64,000 bases of DNA from Tritrichomonas musculus (Eukaryota; Parabasalia; Tritrichomonadida; Tritrichomonadidae). The notes beneath the pieces are model-generated. The model saw only the letters and a list, made by a program, of their open reading frames with translations, did no database searches and was not told the origin of the DNA. The stretch's first letter is position 1, and every line of letters begins with the position of its first letter. Position numbers and translations under genes: made by a program. Positions 37,704-48,899 of the stretch are shown piece after piece. The DNA is taken from positions 2,636,501 to 2,700,500 of the forward strand of contig JAPFFF010000019.1 in NCBI GenBank assembly GCA_039105265.1, given 5' to 3'.

Positions 37704-40700
37704 ATGTTTACGATAGAGCAAGCAGGTAGTATCAAAAGGGTAAATACAATAGATGAATTAATAATAGAATACATAAAACAATATGCCACTTCATGTGGGT
37801 GTAAGTGTAATAACGGAAATAATTTGGGGTCAAGCTTGAATACCGAGGAATTGAAAGAATTATTGAAACCTTACGCAAAGCTTACGAATCTTGATGAGTA
37901 TGCAAAGCTTACGAGCTTAAGCGAGTATTCGAAGAAACAGGACTTACAGTCTTATGCGAAAACAACTGATTTATTCGATTATTTGAAAACAGAGGAATTC
38001 AATAAAGAATTATTAAAGTATGCTAGTAGTGAAGAAATTCAAAACGCTATTAATACATTACGTGATTACGTTGTTAACAATTTTGCATTATCAACTGACA
38101 TACCTGAAATACCTACAGATTTGGTTAATGAATCTGCTTTGACAACTGCTTTGGAACCATACGCGAAAACAGAAGACTTGCCAGATATGACATTGTATGC
38201 AAAAAAAGAAGACTTGTCAGAGATACCCACAGTTCTCAAAAATAGTGAGTTGCAATTGAACATAAGAGACCAATTATCAGACGAAATGTTTCAGAAATTG
38301 ATGGCTAATGATGTTAACCCATTATCAGCTCAAGCATCAATGTGTTTAACAAGTATGGCAGCTAATGAAGGTCTTCAAGCAGCTTTGGATTCTTGTGCCA
38401 GAGAATATGTTTCAAAAGAAGACCTCCCAAAGATTATTGAGCAAGTGAAAAGCGAAATCCCAGAAATCATTGAGGGTCAAACAACAATTCAATTCACAAT
38501 CGCCAATACTGCGTATGGAAGGAAGTGATTCTAGTCTTTGGTATCTGTATAACTCCCATGAATTAATCAATCCAGGAACTGGTGAAACACCAGAAATATT
38601 ATCATGTTCAATAACCAAAACTGTCGAACCAACAGACAAAAACGCTTATTCGGCTAGATATGTGTCAAACACTTATGCGTTAAAATCTGATATTCCAGAA
38701 ATAATTGATAAAACAATTACTTTCAATCAAGAATTAGAATTAACTTATGATGAAGGTAATAGTATTAATACTCTTTCGGTTCTTTATACTAATGCAAGTC
38801 AATATTTTGAAAAATGGAAACAATATGGAATGTTATTTGATGGATATGATAAGACTGATGAAAGTATTAAATATCAAGGAATATTCACTATATCAAGTAT
38901 TAATAATAATGATTATGTTTTAAATAATGGCGTTCAAAATATAGCATTAACATTAGAAATGAGTTCAAGTTGTGGAGTTGTTTATGATTTTGATAACCAA
39001 CATAGAATCAATGTAATAAGTTGTTATATTGCAAATGAAGATTTTGATGAAACGAACTTAAACAGTGTTGTTAATCTTGCATTTCTCCAAGATAAATATG
39101 TATTGAAGAGTGATATTAAAGATGTTGATTTGACACCGTATTATACCAGTGCACAAGCTGATGAGAAGTTTGTTGATGAAGATGAATTGGCTTATGAATT
39201 AGATAAGTATGCATTGAAAACAGATATTCCAACAATTCCAACTGATTTGATTAATGAATCTGCGTTGAGTACCGCATTATATGGCACTGAATTGAATATT
39301 GAATATCCTGCAAACTTATATGAGGGTGTATATATTACCCCTAAGCTACCAAATGCTGGAGTTCATTTGATATTTGATGTTAATTGGGGAGATAATCAAG
39401 ATGATGATATAATGCATATTGATGTAATATTTAAACCAAATGGCTCTACTAACACTTTTGATAGCATGGAAAGGTATGATAGTAATGGTAAACGCATTGA
39501 TAGAATAATATGGCGTCATGATGATGGACAAATTGTATATGTATCGTATATTGCAGCACATAGAAATAATAATCCTATAGCATATAATTTCATTAGAGCA
39601 CAAATCGAATCGCCATTTATCAAAGACTCGAATGTTGTTGATGAAAGTCCAGAACGATTCACAATTCAATGTATACAGAATGATAGTGGTTGTGCAATCC
39701 CAGATGAATATATAAGAAGAGTATTGACAACTAAAAATATAATCGTAAAATTCAAACGAAATGCTGAAGAATCAACATATGAAGAAGCTGAATATACGTA
39801 TTCTGGACGAAAGGGTGCAAATCTCATATACAAATCAGTAAGTAGTGAGTCAATAGATATTCGTGTAGCTACACGTATTGTTTCATTGAGAGCCGCAGAC
39901 GATACACTAACCAATATTTATGATGCATCTATCACATTAATCAGCAACCAACCTGTGAACGATAATATGATTTCATCTGTGAAATATGTGAATGATAATT
40001 TTGCATTGAAGTCCGAATCTGATGAAAAATATGTTCCCAAAGAAGGTAATTCAACTATTAATGGAGCGTTGACAGCTAATTGTACAACTTCAAGTAATGC
40101 TTTATCTGTTTTCTCATCATATGATAATAAATGTGTTATTAAGTTTGGTGTATTAAATAGTGATAATTATGGATTATTACGATATAGTAGAACTGATAAT
40201 AGTGATAAATATGTTACATTAGCAATAGGTGGTTATAATTATATAACTTGCAAACATTTAAATAATGATCTTAATAATGTTGATAGAAATATTACTTTAA
40301 TTTATAAAACAATTATTGAAAAAGATTTAGTTGTAAAAGGTACAATTACATCAAACGGTTCAAATACAATCACTCATTATGCTCCAATCGAGTCATCTGT
40401 AAATTCAATAAATGATTTCGTTATTGGAGCTCCAGTATATATGACTGGTAAGGTTTATAAACATGATAGTGATACGTGGATACCTTCAACTGTGAGTGAT
40501 ACAACAGATTGTATTTGCAGTGTCAAAACTACTGGTTCATGGAAAGAATATGTTGGTATTTGTGTTAGAATTGACCAAAAAAATAATTGTATTACCTTCA
40601 CTTCACATGGTGATTATCTTGTAAAAGTTGATGATTCATCTTGTTATGGTATTGGAGATGAAGTATTTATTGATAATGAAGACAATAAATTGAAGATTCT

Positions 40701-40800
40701 CAGTGGTGAAACTGCAATAACATCAAAGATTAAACGTATGACTGTGGGGGTTATCACTGCAATAATAGATGATAAAACGCTTGCTGTATTCAAATACTGA
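37704..40800 (+). pseudogene. Maverick modular fibre protein gene, broken
   Basis: The first 250 residues are nearly identical to fragment A1. The middle includes a domain (39271-40005) almost identical to part of the M4 fibre (52413-53149) at the DNA level. The end is the common tail domain with TTDCICSV and SKIKRMTVGVIT. The gene has about one break. The start at 37704 (MFTIEQ) is set by homology. It overlaps the next minus-strand gene by 11 bases. Confidence 0.75.
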
Positions 40801-41224
40801 GCATAGTAATTATTTTACAAGACATGTATGCAGAAAGATTAGTATTCAATTTATCGCGAACAAGCTTTTGAAGGAATTCATTTCTTGTAGCAGATGGTTG
40901 ATCCAAGATGAGTTGTTTATTTTCATTTGCAAATGCTAATACTTTATTACGTTGTTCATCATTGAGATTCTTTGATTTATTTAATGGGAATGAACGGTTT
41001 GTTCGTCTATGGATGACTTTCCTAGGCTCTGCTACACAGTCACAAGCTTTAGCTTTGGTATTGTTTTGCAAGTCAATTGTATGTTCTTCTAACGAATTCT
41101 CTTCACCACTTTGTGGTTCACTATTAGACGAACTGTCTTTTTTTTGTTCAGTATGTACCCATAATTTTAATGTATACAAATCAGCTATTATATAATCGAT
41201 TTTTCTTATTATTTCGTTTGTCAT
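40790..41224 (-). CDS. Small protein with RSxFLN-type domain (144 aa)
   Basis: The product has an N-terminal helix (IIRKIDYIIADLYTLKLWV), a low-complexity linker, and the domain RRTNRSFPLNKSKNLN ... NTNLSAYMSCKI. It is closest to 3758-4207. The linker contains a sequence (LQNNTKAKACD) that also occurs as an insert in the neighbouring PolB gene, coded by the hairpin-forming segment near 41040-41080. Confidence 0.65.
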   Translation of the reverse strand: MTNEIIRKIDYIIADLYTLKLWVHTEQKKDSSSNSEPQSGEENSLEEHTIDLQNNTKAKACDCVAEPRKVIHRRTNRSFPLNKSKNLNDEQRNKVLAFANENKQLILDQPSATRNEFLQKLVRDKLNTNLSAYMSCKIITMLSI

Positions 41225-41249
41225 TTGTTAAGAATAAAAAAATAACTAT

Positions 41250-44200
41250 TTAGTTATAATTAATAAAATAATTATTCGCTGTTAAGCCACTAACAAAAGG
41301 TGCGCATGATTGATTTGGCAATACAATCATCTTTGTATGACATCCTGTGAGAGCATTCTTGTTTACCGTTATTTTACTCATCTTATTGTTTTGCATCTGA
41401 AGATTTATATTCTTACCAAGCTTAATTGATTGATTATCAATAATAGATTTGTAGTCGGAAGACACAATATGATTCTTCTTTAAAGATACACCTTTTAGTT
41501 TGAGTGATTTGGTTTGCCCATTACTGTTAAATATAGTATAACATTTAGGTGCAAGAGCTATCATGTTTTCACCATATTTTTCAATGGCACATCCCAATAT
41601 CTTTTTTTCGTCTTGAATGGTGTTGATTGATGGGTTAGGCATGAATTTATATACATTCTTGTCGTAGAACTCTTTGTTTTTAATAACGTAATCAAATAAT
41701 TGTTCAGGACCTTCATTTGGGTTCCCAGCAACTGCAAAATATGCTGAATCAGTATCACCCTCTATAAAATGTAGTCTATCCATATCAAAACAATTATTCA
41801 TAAAATCGTAATAAAATGTGAGATACCAAAACTTTGCGTTATCAAGAGTCCACAATGATTCTTGAATGCATGTATTGCAATGATATGATTTGGGTGATTG
41901 TTGAATTAAAAATGTATTATCACTTAATTGTGCTCCACCCATATAAGTTTGAGAGATGATATATTGATAAGCTTTATTTGCATCACATATCTTGACTTTA
42001 CTGAATTTCTCAGAGTTCATACCATCATATCCATATGAACCGTTCATAGATATTTTATAAAATTTCTCATTTCCTTTACTAACACCACTAATGATATCCT
42101 GACGTTTTTGCATAAAAGTGCTAACAAATTCATTAAATCCTGTATGAGCTTCATATTGTGAAACAGATTTAACATCATCAATAATCAATCCGTGGTCTAA
42201 CAGAAACCAGAGATAATAATTTGAGAAAATCATGTATTCATCATGAGTATCAAGAAGCATTGTAAGCTTGCGTTCTTCCATATCAGTAGAAGTTAATTTA
42301 TTTGTTTTCATGTAATTGTACATATAAGTGCCAATTGTTGATTCATCGTTTTTGATATTGATATTGCGAAACACAGGAGGTAAATTGATAAAATAGTTTA
42401 TTTTAGAGGTGGGACATTTTAGTTTAACTTCAGCGTAGAACAAATATGATGGTTTATTTGAGAATCTTGATGAGTTTGTTATGATATCGAGGCATCTCTT
42501 TTTTGAAGCTTTATCTTTAACATCAATTCGTCTAATAAATGCTCCAGGCATATACATTATACCTCCATGATACTTATTAAATTCATGTTTACAAGATGAG
42601 AATGATGATGGATACAAAGAATTAAAATCGATACCAACAACATGAGATTGAACATTAGAAGTATCATATGACAAAACTCCTTTATTGTCAATATAGCGAA
42701 ATTTATTAATATGAGTCTCATCTTTAATGTTTACTCGATGCATTACATTAGAGAGTCCTCCTGTGATAGCATTTCTTATTGAATAATATTCACGTTCATC
42801 GTTGATGAGTGTTGGTAAATGATGTAATTTACAATATTTTTTTAATTGGATTCTTAGAGCTGTTATTTTAGGGTCATCACGTTTACGAAGTTTATTACAT
42901 TCAGCACATGCTAATAAGCAGTTATCAATTTGGTGACCTTTATTATTGTCAATTCTATCTAATGTAGGCTTATTTTGATAAGTAAAATGTTCATGACATA
43001 AATGGCATTTCCCTTTATTTGGGTCGTCATACATTTTCATAAAAGCTTCGAAATCATTTTCTGACACACATTTTGTTAAATCTCGTTGTGGTTTTTTAGG
43101 GTTTAATCTATTGTATTTCTCATCTTGATTATAATAGCTATCACATTTATATTGCCACCATTTCTTACTTGGTTTGAATGTATTATATTTATTTGTAATC
43201 CCAATGTTGTTCCTTGGATTAAAATCTTTATAAGCCAAAGCATATTTGATGCACGAAGCATTCTTTGATAATGAGAGATTTGAAAGTAAATCAACGTTGT
43301 ATTGAGCATTGAGTGCTATTAGATTATCAATAGGTTTAATCATCATTTCAACATCATTATCATTGTAGGCCAATAAGTATTCCCATCGTGTTGCAAAACG
43401 TTTTGAATCTTCAAGATAAGCATCATATTCTTCTTTAGTAAGAGGATTCTTTTGATTGAGATAGCTATAAAAATCATCATATGAAAATGGTTCTGATTTT
43501 GATAATACTTCATTGTAGTTCTTATCGTTGATTGCTTCGTAAGGAAACACACCTTTTATATCACAAGCTTTAGCTTGGGTATTGCTTTGTAATTCATTGA
43601 TACCACCACAAACGCTCACGTTTGAGTCAACGATTACGTTGCCAAAATCTTCGCCAAATTGCTTTAATGTACCTCCTGCAACAAATGATTGAGCATCTAT
43701 GAATCTCAATTTAGTTGGATGATTATCTGATGTGAGAATGAATTGTTTTAATGAAGATAGGGTGCCAATTATTGAATTTTGTTCGACTTTCCAGCTCACT
43801 TCGCTCCCTACGACTTCGTCGAAGAAAGAATGATTAAAATATTGTTTAAATAAATTGCTGTCAAAACGTGATGAGTTAAACCCTAATACAGTAATTACAT
43901 TCATATTTATGTTAATAGAGGTGTCTGGTAAGAATGATTCATAATATGATATCTTATCTGCATAGACTTTCATTGATTGCTCGAACAACCATTTTATCCA
44001 TTGTGGTATGAACTCTTGAGAGTCTCTTAATGAGAAATTCTTTGTTGTCAAGCCGTTTGATGATTTCACACAAGATGAAACTGACAACGGAATTAACCTT
44101 GAATTTATTGTTGTTGAGTCAGAGATTGATTTATTTATTGATTGCTCCATTGTTTCGAAATCATATGTTATATAATATATTTCTGGTTTCCATTGAAGAT

Positions 44201-44645
44201 TGTATGCTAAACAGTATTCATAAACAGGGTTATTCAATATGTGAGGACAATAAGGTAAAGCTTCTTTAACTGGTATGAAGTTCTTTTTAAATACACCATC
44301 ACAGTGTTTAACATGAGAATCAAACCTGTTAAAATTCTTTGAACCATAATGAATATATGAATTACATTTCGGGCAGATATGTATTTGTGTAAGCTTTTCA
44401 GGATTCTTGATGTACATTATATGGATGATTTGATTTTGAGTGAAAAGTAATGCAGAGCGTTTTTTAAATGTTTTATCGAAAAACCACTGCTCTGATAAAT
44501 CATAATATTGCTCAGAATCTGTCTTGAAAAACTCATATATGTTAACATTGATGTTATTCTTTTGTGCTAAATCTTTCATCTGCTCCATTGAAACACCTTT
44601 GAATTCATTAAGTATTTTCTTACCTTCATTTGGAATCTTTGTGTT
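41250..44645 (-). pseudogene. Maverick protein-primed DNA polymerase B with HNH domain, 5' end cut by the S2 arm
   Basis: The visible part begins inside the cysteine-peptidase-like region and continues through the Cys/His finger (HICPKCNSY), exonuclease motifs (YDFETME, LGFNSSRFDSN, YNDNDVEMM), HNH module (CHLCHEHF ... LDRIDNNKGH ... CAECN), and polymerase motifs DFNSLYPS, KISMNGSYGYDG and DTDS. It is close to the M2 PolB. Two extra segments absent from the M2 and A2 enzymes carry hairpins (43564-43624 and about 43790-43825). The gene is cut by an inserted element at its upstream end; the rest reads open. Confidence 0.88.
43564..43624. repeat. Hairpin-bearing insert in PolB
   Basis: CAAGCT-TT-AGCTTG (43564-43577) and CAAACG-CTCA-CGTTTG (43609-43624) lie at the two ends of an ~80-bp segment that adds about 27 residues to this PolB relative to M2 and A2. 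Between them GGTAT and ATACC also pair. About 35 bases of it recur in the gene at 40790. Confidence 0.65.
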
Positions 44646-45131
44646 AGTAGTGATGGGTGTTCCGAATCGGGACCAGATAAATCCCCACTTAAAACGCTTT
44701 AAAAGGCCCCTTTTTGGCCCCCTTCTAAATATCAAAAATAGCATACACCCACAGCCCCATATTCTGAACCCGCATTTGACCCCACATTCGGACCCATATT
44801 CGGGGGCCACATAGAGTTCCCCATTTTGTGCCCATAGTGAACCCACCCCAAAACGCTTATAAAACGCTTATATTCGGGCCCATACAAATTCCGAAAATAG
44901 GCCGCATATGGCACACTTATGGCCCACTTATGGGACCACCTATGGGACTACCTATGGAGCAGACCGATGGGAACACCTATGGAACGTTCCGATGGCGACA
45001 CAGACCATGACAGACCATGACAGACAAAAATATTCCATATTCGGGGACTCAGATGATTTTGGGAAAACCTATTTTTATATTTGAATATTGATTTTTTATC
45101 GCATCCCAAATGGAAGCCACTCCAAGCTACC
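44646..45131 (+). mobile_element. S2: one arm of a second satellite-like element
   Basis: The sequence begins AGTAGTGATGGGTGTTCC and then follows the S1 arm (AAAACGC, GGGCCCATACAAATTCCG, the ATGACAGACAAAAATATTCC block, GGAAGCCACTCCAAGCTACC) with clear divergence in its outer half. It inserts into the fragment B PolB gene and ends at the start of M4. The rest of the element and its other arm are not in the window. It shows that S1 belongs to a family. Confidence 0.85.
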
Positions 45132-45409
45132 AGTAGTATATGTTTGTCATGATTTTAGGACTTCGTCCCAAACTCCTGACAAACCCTTTGAAAACACCTT
45201 ATTTTAGGCACTTTTTTGGTCTCAAACACCTCATTTTAGCCCTTTTTTGACTCAAAAAGTTGTCCAACAATTTCTTAAGTATCCCCATACTTGACCCCCT
45301 ATTTTCACTCAACAATTTGGGTTCAAAAAGATGTTTGTCATACTCGCTAATAAAGTCATTGATTTAGGACTAACGAGTTGTTTCAACTTTTTTGAAAAAA
45401 ATATTTTTT
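45132..45409 (+). repeat. M4 left terminal inverted repeat (278 bp)
   Basis: It contains a sub-terminal inverted repeat GTTTGTCA (45142-45149) / TGACAAAC (45177-45184), enclosing a smaller hairpin GGAC-TTC-GTCC (45158-45168). The tip could therefore fold into a branched structure. Confidence 0.92.
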
Positions 45410-45479
45410 GGAAATTTTCTCATCCACGATAAGAGGTATAAATTTTTTACATTTTTTATTTTTTATCTTCATTGCAAAA

Positions 45480-48400
45480 ATGAGACTCTCCGAAGCTACT
45501 CCCGAAAAATTACAAGAACTATTTGAATTGATAATAAACGAGAAACTACAACACGACTTTTCATATTATTGGAACTCACAAGAGGAATTCTATTATGACA
45601 TCCGAGAATGTGCCAGACAAGAAGGGTATGATGGAGATTTAGACAACTATGAGGCTATGTACTGGTATTTTAAAGGCAAGAACAACACACCCGCGCAACA
45701 ACAAGAACCTCCCAAACAAGAAGAAAAACCTCTCAAGACGGAGAACAACTCACAACAAGAAATCGTGAATCAAATAATGGAAAAATTAGAATACTCTCCT
45801 AAAAAATGGCAAATCGACTTTGAGAGATTAGATAAGGACGGCAGACTCTTATTGCTTCCCAAATTGAAGGAATTCTTTGAAGAATATATAGATTCTTTAC
45901 CCATTATCTCCAAATACAAACTCGCTTTCAAAATCAAAAGTCAATGGCATTCTTATCAATTAACTCCTGAAATATACAACAAATTAATGGAAAATCTGAC
46001 AGAAAAACACTTCATCTTCGATATAGAGAATGTTGTACCAGAATATTTTTATGAGAATGGAGCCGAAAAAATACCTGAATGGAGCCTCTTTGAAGCAGTT
46101 CGCTTTAGTGAATTTCAGAATATTAAGGCAAAAAATGACGTTGGAGGAAGTTTCTTTCAATATTTAGTACGTGAAAACTGCCCATCAAATGTCTCAAAAT
46201 ATCTCAAGAAATTACAGATTTTCACTTCTCTCGTGGACAAAAAAGGCAAACAAAGAAAGGAATTGGACGATTGCTGCTTCATTTACGCACTTCAACAAAC
46301 AGGATGCTACGATGATGACACACTAAACAAAATGCGCCTAAGGATTAATTCAAGATATCTCTCCCAAAAAGCATTGAATAATTTATGTACAGAGTTCAAA
46401 ATTCATGTCAAATTATCTTTCATTGATGAAGATTCAAAATGCAAAAAACAAACAGTTAGGTCCCAAAAAGATGGTTCAAAAAAGAGTTATTTAGGTATAG
46501 AAAATGCTGACCCAACAAGAACTCATACAATGAATGTCTTCAATAAGCACTATTTTCTTGAGGAAATTACTCCTTTCAGCACGTATTATATCAACCACCT
46601 CCTTGACTGTTCAGAAGACAAATACAATAAAGAATACAAACAAGACCACTGGATTAATGCAAGATATTTCATGACATCATCAAATTTGGTCCGAACTCTC
46701 ATGAAAAACAACTACTTCATCCCAATCACATTTGGTCAATATAAGGTCCTCAACACAGTTTTCTACAAAGAAGTAATCGACGATATTGACCTTATCGACC
46801 TCGAATATAACGAAGAACAATGCACGAAACTAATCAAAGAGGACAAAAAGAAACTACTCCAAACTGACAACAAAACATATTGGTATGCCGATTTTGAAGC
46901 AGATACATCAACAGAAATCCACAAACCTTTCCTCTGCGTCTTACAGAATAGAACAGGCCGTATCAATAAAACTTTCCGAGGAGAAGACTGCAACAAACAA
47001 TTACTAGATTATTTACCCGATGACGCTGTCGTTTATTTCCACAATTTAGCGTATGATATCAGAATGATGGCCTCTTTCGGACTCGCCAAATCCATCATCA
47101 AAGGCACAAAAACAATGAAGGCTGACATAAAATATCTCAACAAAACCATCCATCTCAAAGACTCTTTACCAATTCTTTCCTGCAAATTATCTCAATTACC
47201 CTCTATGTTTGACATTCCTGACATACAAAAAGAGATATTTCCATACAAATATTATACTCTTGATCGCCTCCAAACTAATATTGGCACAATTAACGAAGCA
47301 GGAGAAAATGAGGACAAAATTTGGACAGATGAAGACTACAATTTATTCAACGCCAATATTGATAAAATATCCGGCTGCCGAATAGACGAAAACCATTTTG
47401 ACATGTGGAAATATGCAGAATTTTACTGCCAGCAAGACGTTAATATCCTCAGAATCGGATTCAATAAACTGCGTGAAGGATTCATCAAAGACTTCAAAGT
47501 CGACCCATTTAATTTCATCAGCATATCGTCTCTCGCAAACGAAGTCTTCAATCAAAAAGTCTATTATCCCAACCAAAATCTCTATAAATTAGGTGGTCAT
47601 GTGAGATATTTTTGCTCAAAGGCGATATATGGAGGTAGATGTATGACGGCATATAACAAGAAATGGCACGTCAAGAAGAATCTCTGCGATTTTGATGCAG
47701 TATCATTATATCCTTCCGCAATGAGTAGATTATACACAGTTGAAGGACGTCCAAAGGTAATACAGAATGACCAACTCAACTATAATTTCCTCTCCCAACA
47801 ATCAGCATACATCGTCGAAATCGAAATAACAAAAATAAAAAAGCATTATGCATTTCCGTTAATTGTTCAGAAAATAAATGGCCTAAACAGAAATAACGAC
47901 TATTTGTCCGAAAATCAAACCATTAAAATGGTTGTTGATAATATTACTTTGGAGGACTTTATTGAGTTTCAGCAAATAGAATTCAATATACTGAGAGGAT
48001 ATTACTGGGATGGAAAGAAAGATTATCGTATTCAAGAATGTATCAAAAAGATATTCAATAAACGACTCGAATATAAGAAACAGAAGAATCCTTTGCAAAA
48101 TCTCTACAAACTCATCATGAATTCATGCTACGGCAAAACAATAGAGAGGCCAGTAGATAAAGACTACAAATATCTTCACGAAGGAGATGAACTCGACAAA
48201 TATTGGGCAAAAAACTATAACAAAATTGTCGAAGATATTCAGTTAAACAACTCCGATATACACGCCATAAAGACCCTCAAACAAATAGATAATCACTTCA
48301 ATTTCTCTCTTTTAGGCATTCAAGTTCTGTCAATGTCCAAGAGAATAATGAACGAAGTCATGTGTCTTGCTTTCGATATAGGATGCCATATTTATTACCA

Positions 48401-48884
48401 AGATACTGATAGTATGCATATAGAATCTGCGGATTTACCGAAACTTGAAAAGGCCTTCCGCGAGAAATATAACCGCGAACTTATCGGGAAAAATTTAGGA
48501 CAATTCCATTCAGATTTCCCAGAAATAAACGGCCACAATGAGATGCCTGAATCTATTGAATCATTCTTCTTGATGAAGAAAATGTATGTAGATAAACTGC
48601 AAGATTCTACTGGAGATATTGACTATATGATACGAGGCAAGGGACTAACTCAGAATTCTATCAAATATAAATTCAATGAAGAGTTTCAAGGAGATGTTAT
48701 GAAGCTTTATGAAACACTATATAACGGAAATTCCATCACATTCGACTTAACAAAAGGACAACCTTGTTTCGAAATGAACAAAAATATGACTGTATCGACA
48801 AGAAAAAAATTCGAGAGATGTATCAAAACAGACTATGAAGAAGGAGATATTACCCAATATTTTAATAGTCCTTTTCAGTCCTAA
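45480..48884 (+). CDS. Maverick M4 DNA polymerase B (distant lineage)
   Basis: The start at 45480 (MRLSEATPEKLQELF) is preferred over an in-frame upstream ATG that would begin just inside the TIR boundary region. The 1134-residue protein has a cysteine-peptidase-like segment (DDCCFIYALQQTG near 262, with HYFLEE near 355), exonuclease motifs YADFEAD (467), FHNLAYD and YCQQDV, and polymerase motifs DFDAVSLYPS (737), KLIMNSCYGKT (876) and QDTDSMHIE (973). No HNH module is present, and similarity to the M2 PolB is low. It replicates the element, probably with protein priming. Confidence 0.9.
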   Translation: MRLSEATPEKLQELFELIINEKLQHDFSYYWNSQEEFYYDIRECARQEGYDGDLDNYEAMYWYFKGKNNTPAQQQEPPKQEEKPLKTENNSQQEIVNQIMEKLEYSPKKWQIDFERLDKDGRLLLLPKLKEFFEEYIDSLPIISKYKLAFKIKSQWHSYQLTPEIYNKLMENLTEKHFIFDIENVVPEYFYENGAEKIPEWSLFEAVRFSEFQNIKAKNDVGGSFFQYLVRENCPSNVSKYLKKLQIFTSLVDKKGKQRKELDDCCFIYALQQTGCYDDDTLNKMRLRINSRYLSQKALNNLCTEFKIHVKLSFIDEDSKCKKQTVRSQKDGSKKSYLGIENADPTRTHTMNVFNKHYFLEEITPFSTYYINHLLDCSEDKYNKEYKQDHWINARYFMTSSNLVRTLMKNNYFIPITFGQYKVLNTVFYKEVIDDIDLIDLEYNEEQCTKLIKEDKKKLLQTDNKTYWYADFEADTSTEIHKPFLCVLQNRTGRINKTFRGEDCNKQLLDYLPDDAVVYFHNLAYDIRMMASFGLAKSIIKGTKTMKADIKYLNKTIHLKDSLPILSCKLSQLPSMFDIPDIQKEIFPYKYYTLDRLQTNIGTINEAGENEDKIWTDEDYNLFNANIDKISGCRIDENHFDMWKYAEFYCQQDVNILRIGFNKLREGFIKDFKVDPFNFISISSLANEVFNQKVYYPNQNLYKLGGHVRYFCSKAIYGGRCMTAYNKKWHVKKNLCDFDAVSLYPSAMSRLYTVEGRPKVIQNDQLNYNFLSQQSAYIVEIEITKIKKHYAFPLIVQKINGLNRNNDYLSENQTIKMVVDNITLEDFIEFQQIEFNILRGYYWDGKKDYRIQECIKKIFNKRLEYKKQKNPLQNLYKLIMNSCYGKTIERPVDKDYKYLHEGDELDKYWAKNYNKIVEDIQLNNSDIHAIKTLKQIDNHFNFSLLGIQVLSMSKRIMNEVMCLAFDIGCHIYYQDTDSMHIESADLPKLEKAFREKYNRELIGKNLGQFHSDFPEINGHNEMPESIESFFLMKKMYVDKLQDSTGDIDYMIRGKGLTQNSIKYKFNEEFQGDVMKLYETLYNGNSITFDLTKGQPCFEMNKNMTVSTRKKFERCIKTDYEEGDITQYFNSPFQS

Positions 48885-48899
48885 AGAGCCATAAATGAC

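Larger units (their letters stand above)
35875..44645. mobile_element. Maverick fragment B (AT-rich lineage)
   Basis: It holds a structural gene cut by S1, a fibre gene, a small RSxFLN-domain gene and a PolB gene cut by the S2 arm. Gene order for the first three equals fragment A1 (1-4243). Neither end is a Maverick terminus; both are places where an S-type element begins. It is a relic: two ends cut by inserted elements and about one further break. Confidence 0.85.
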
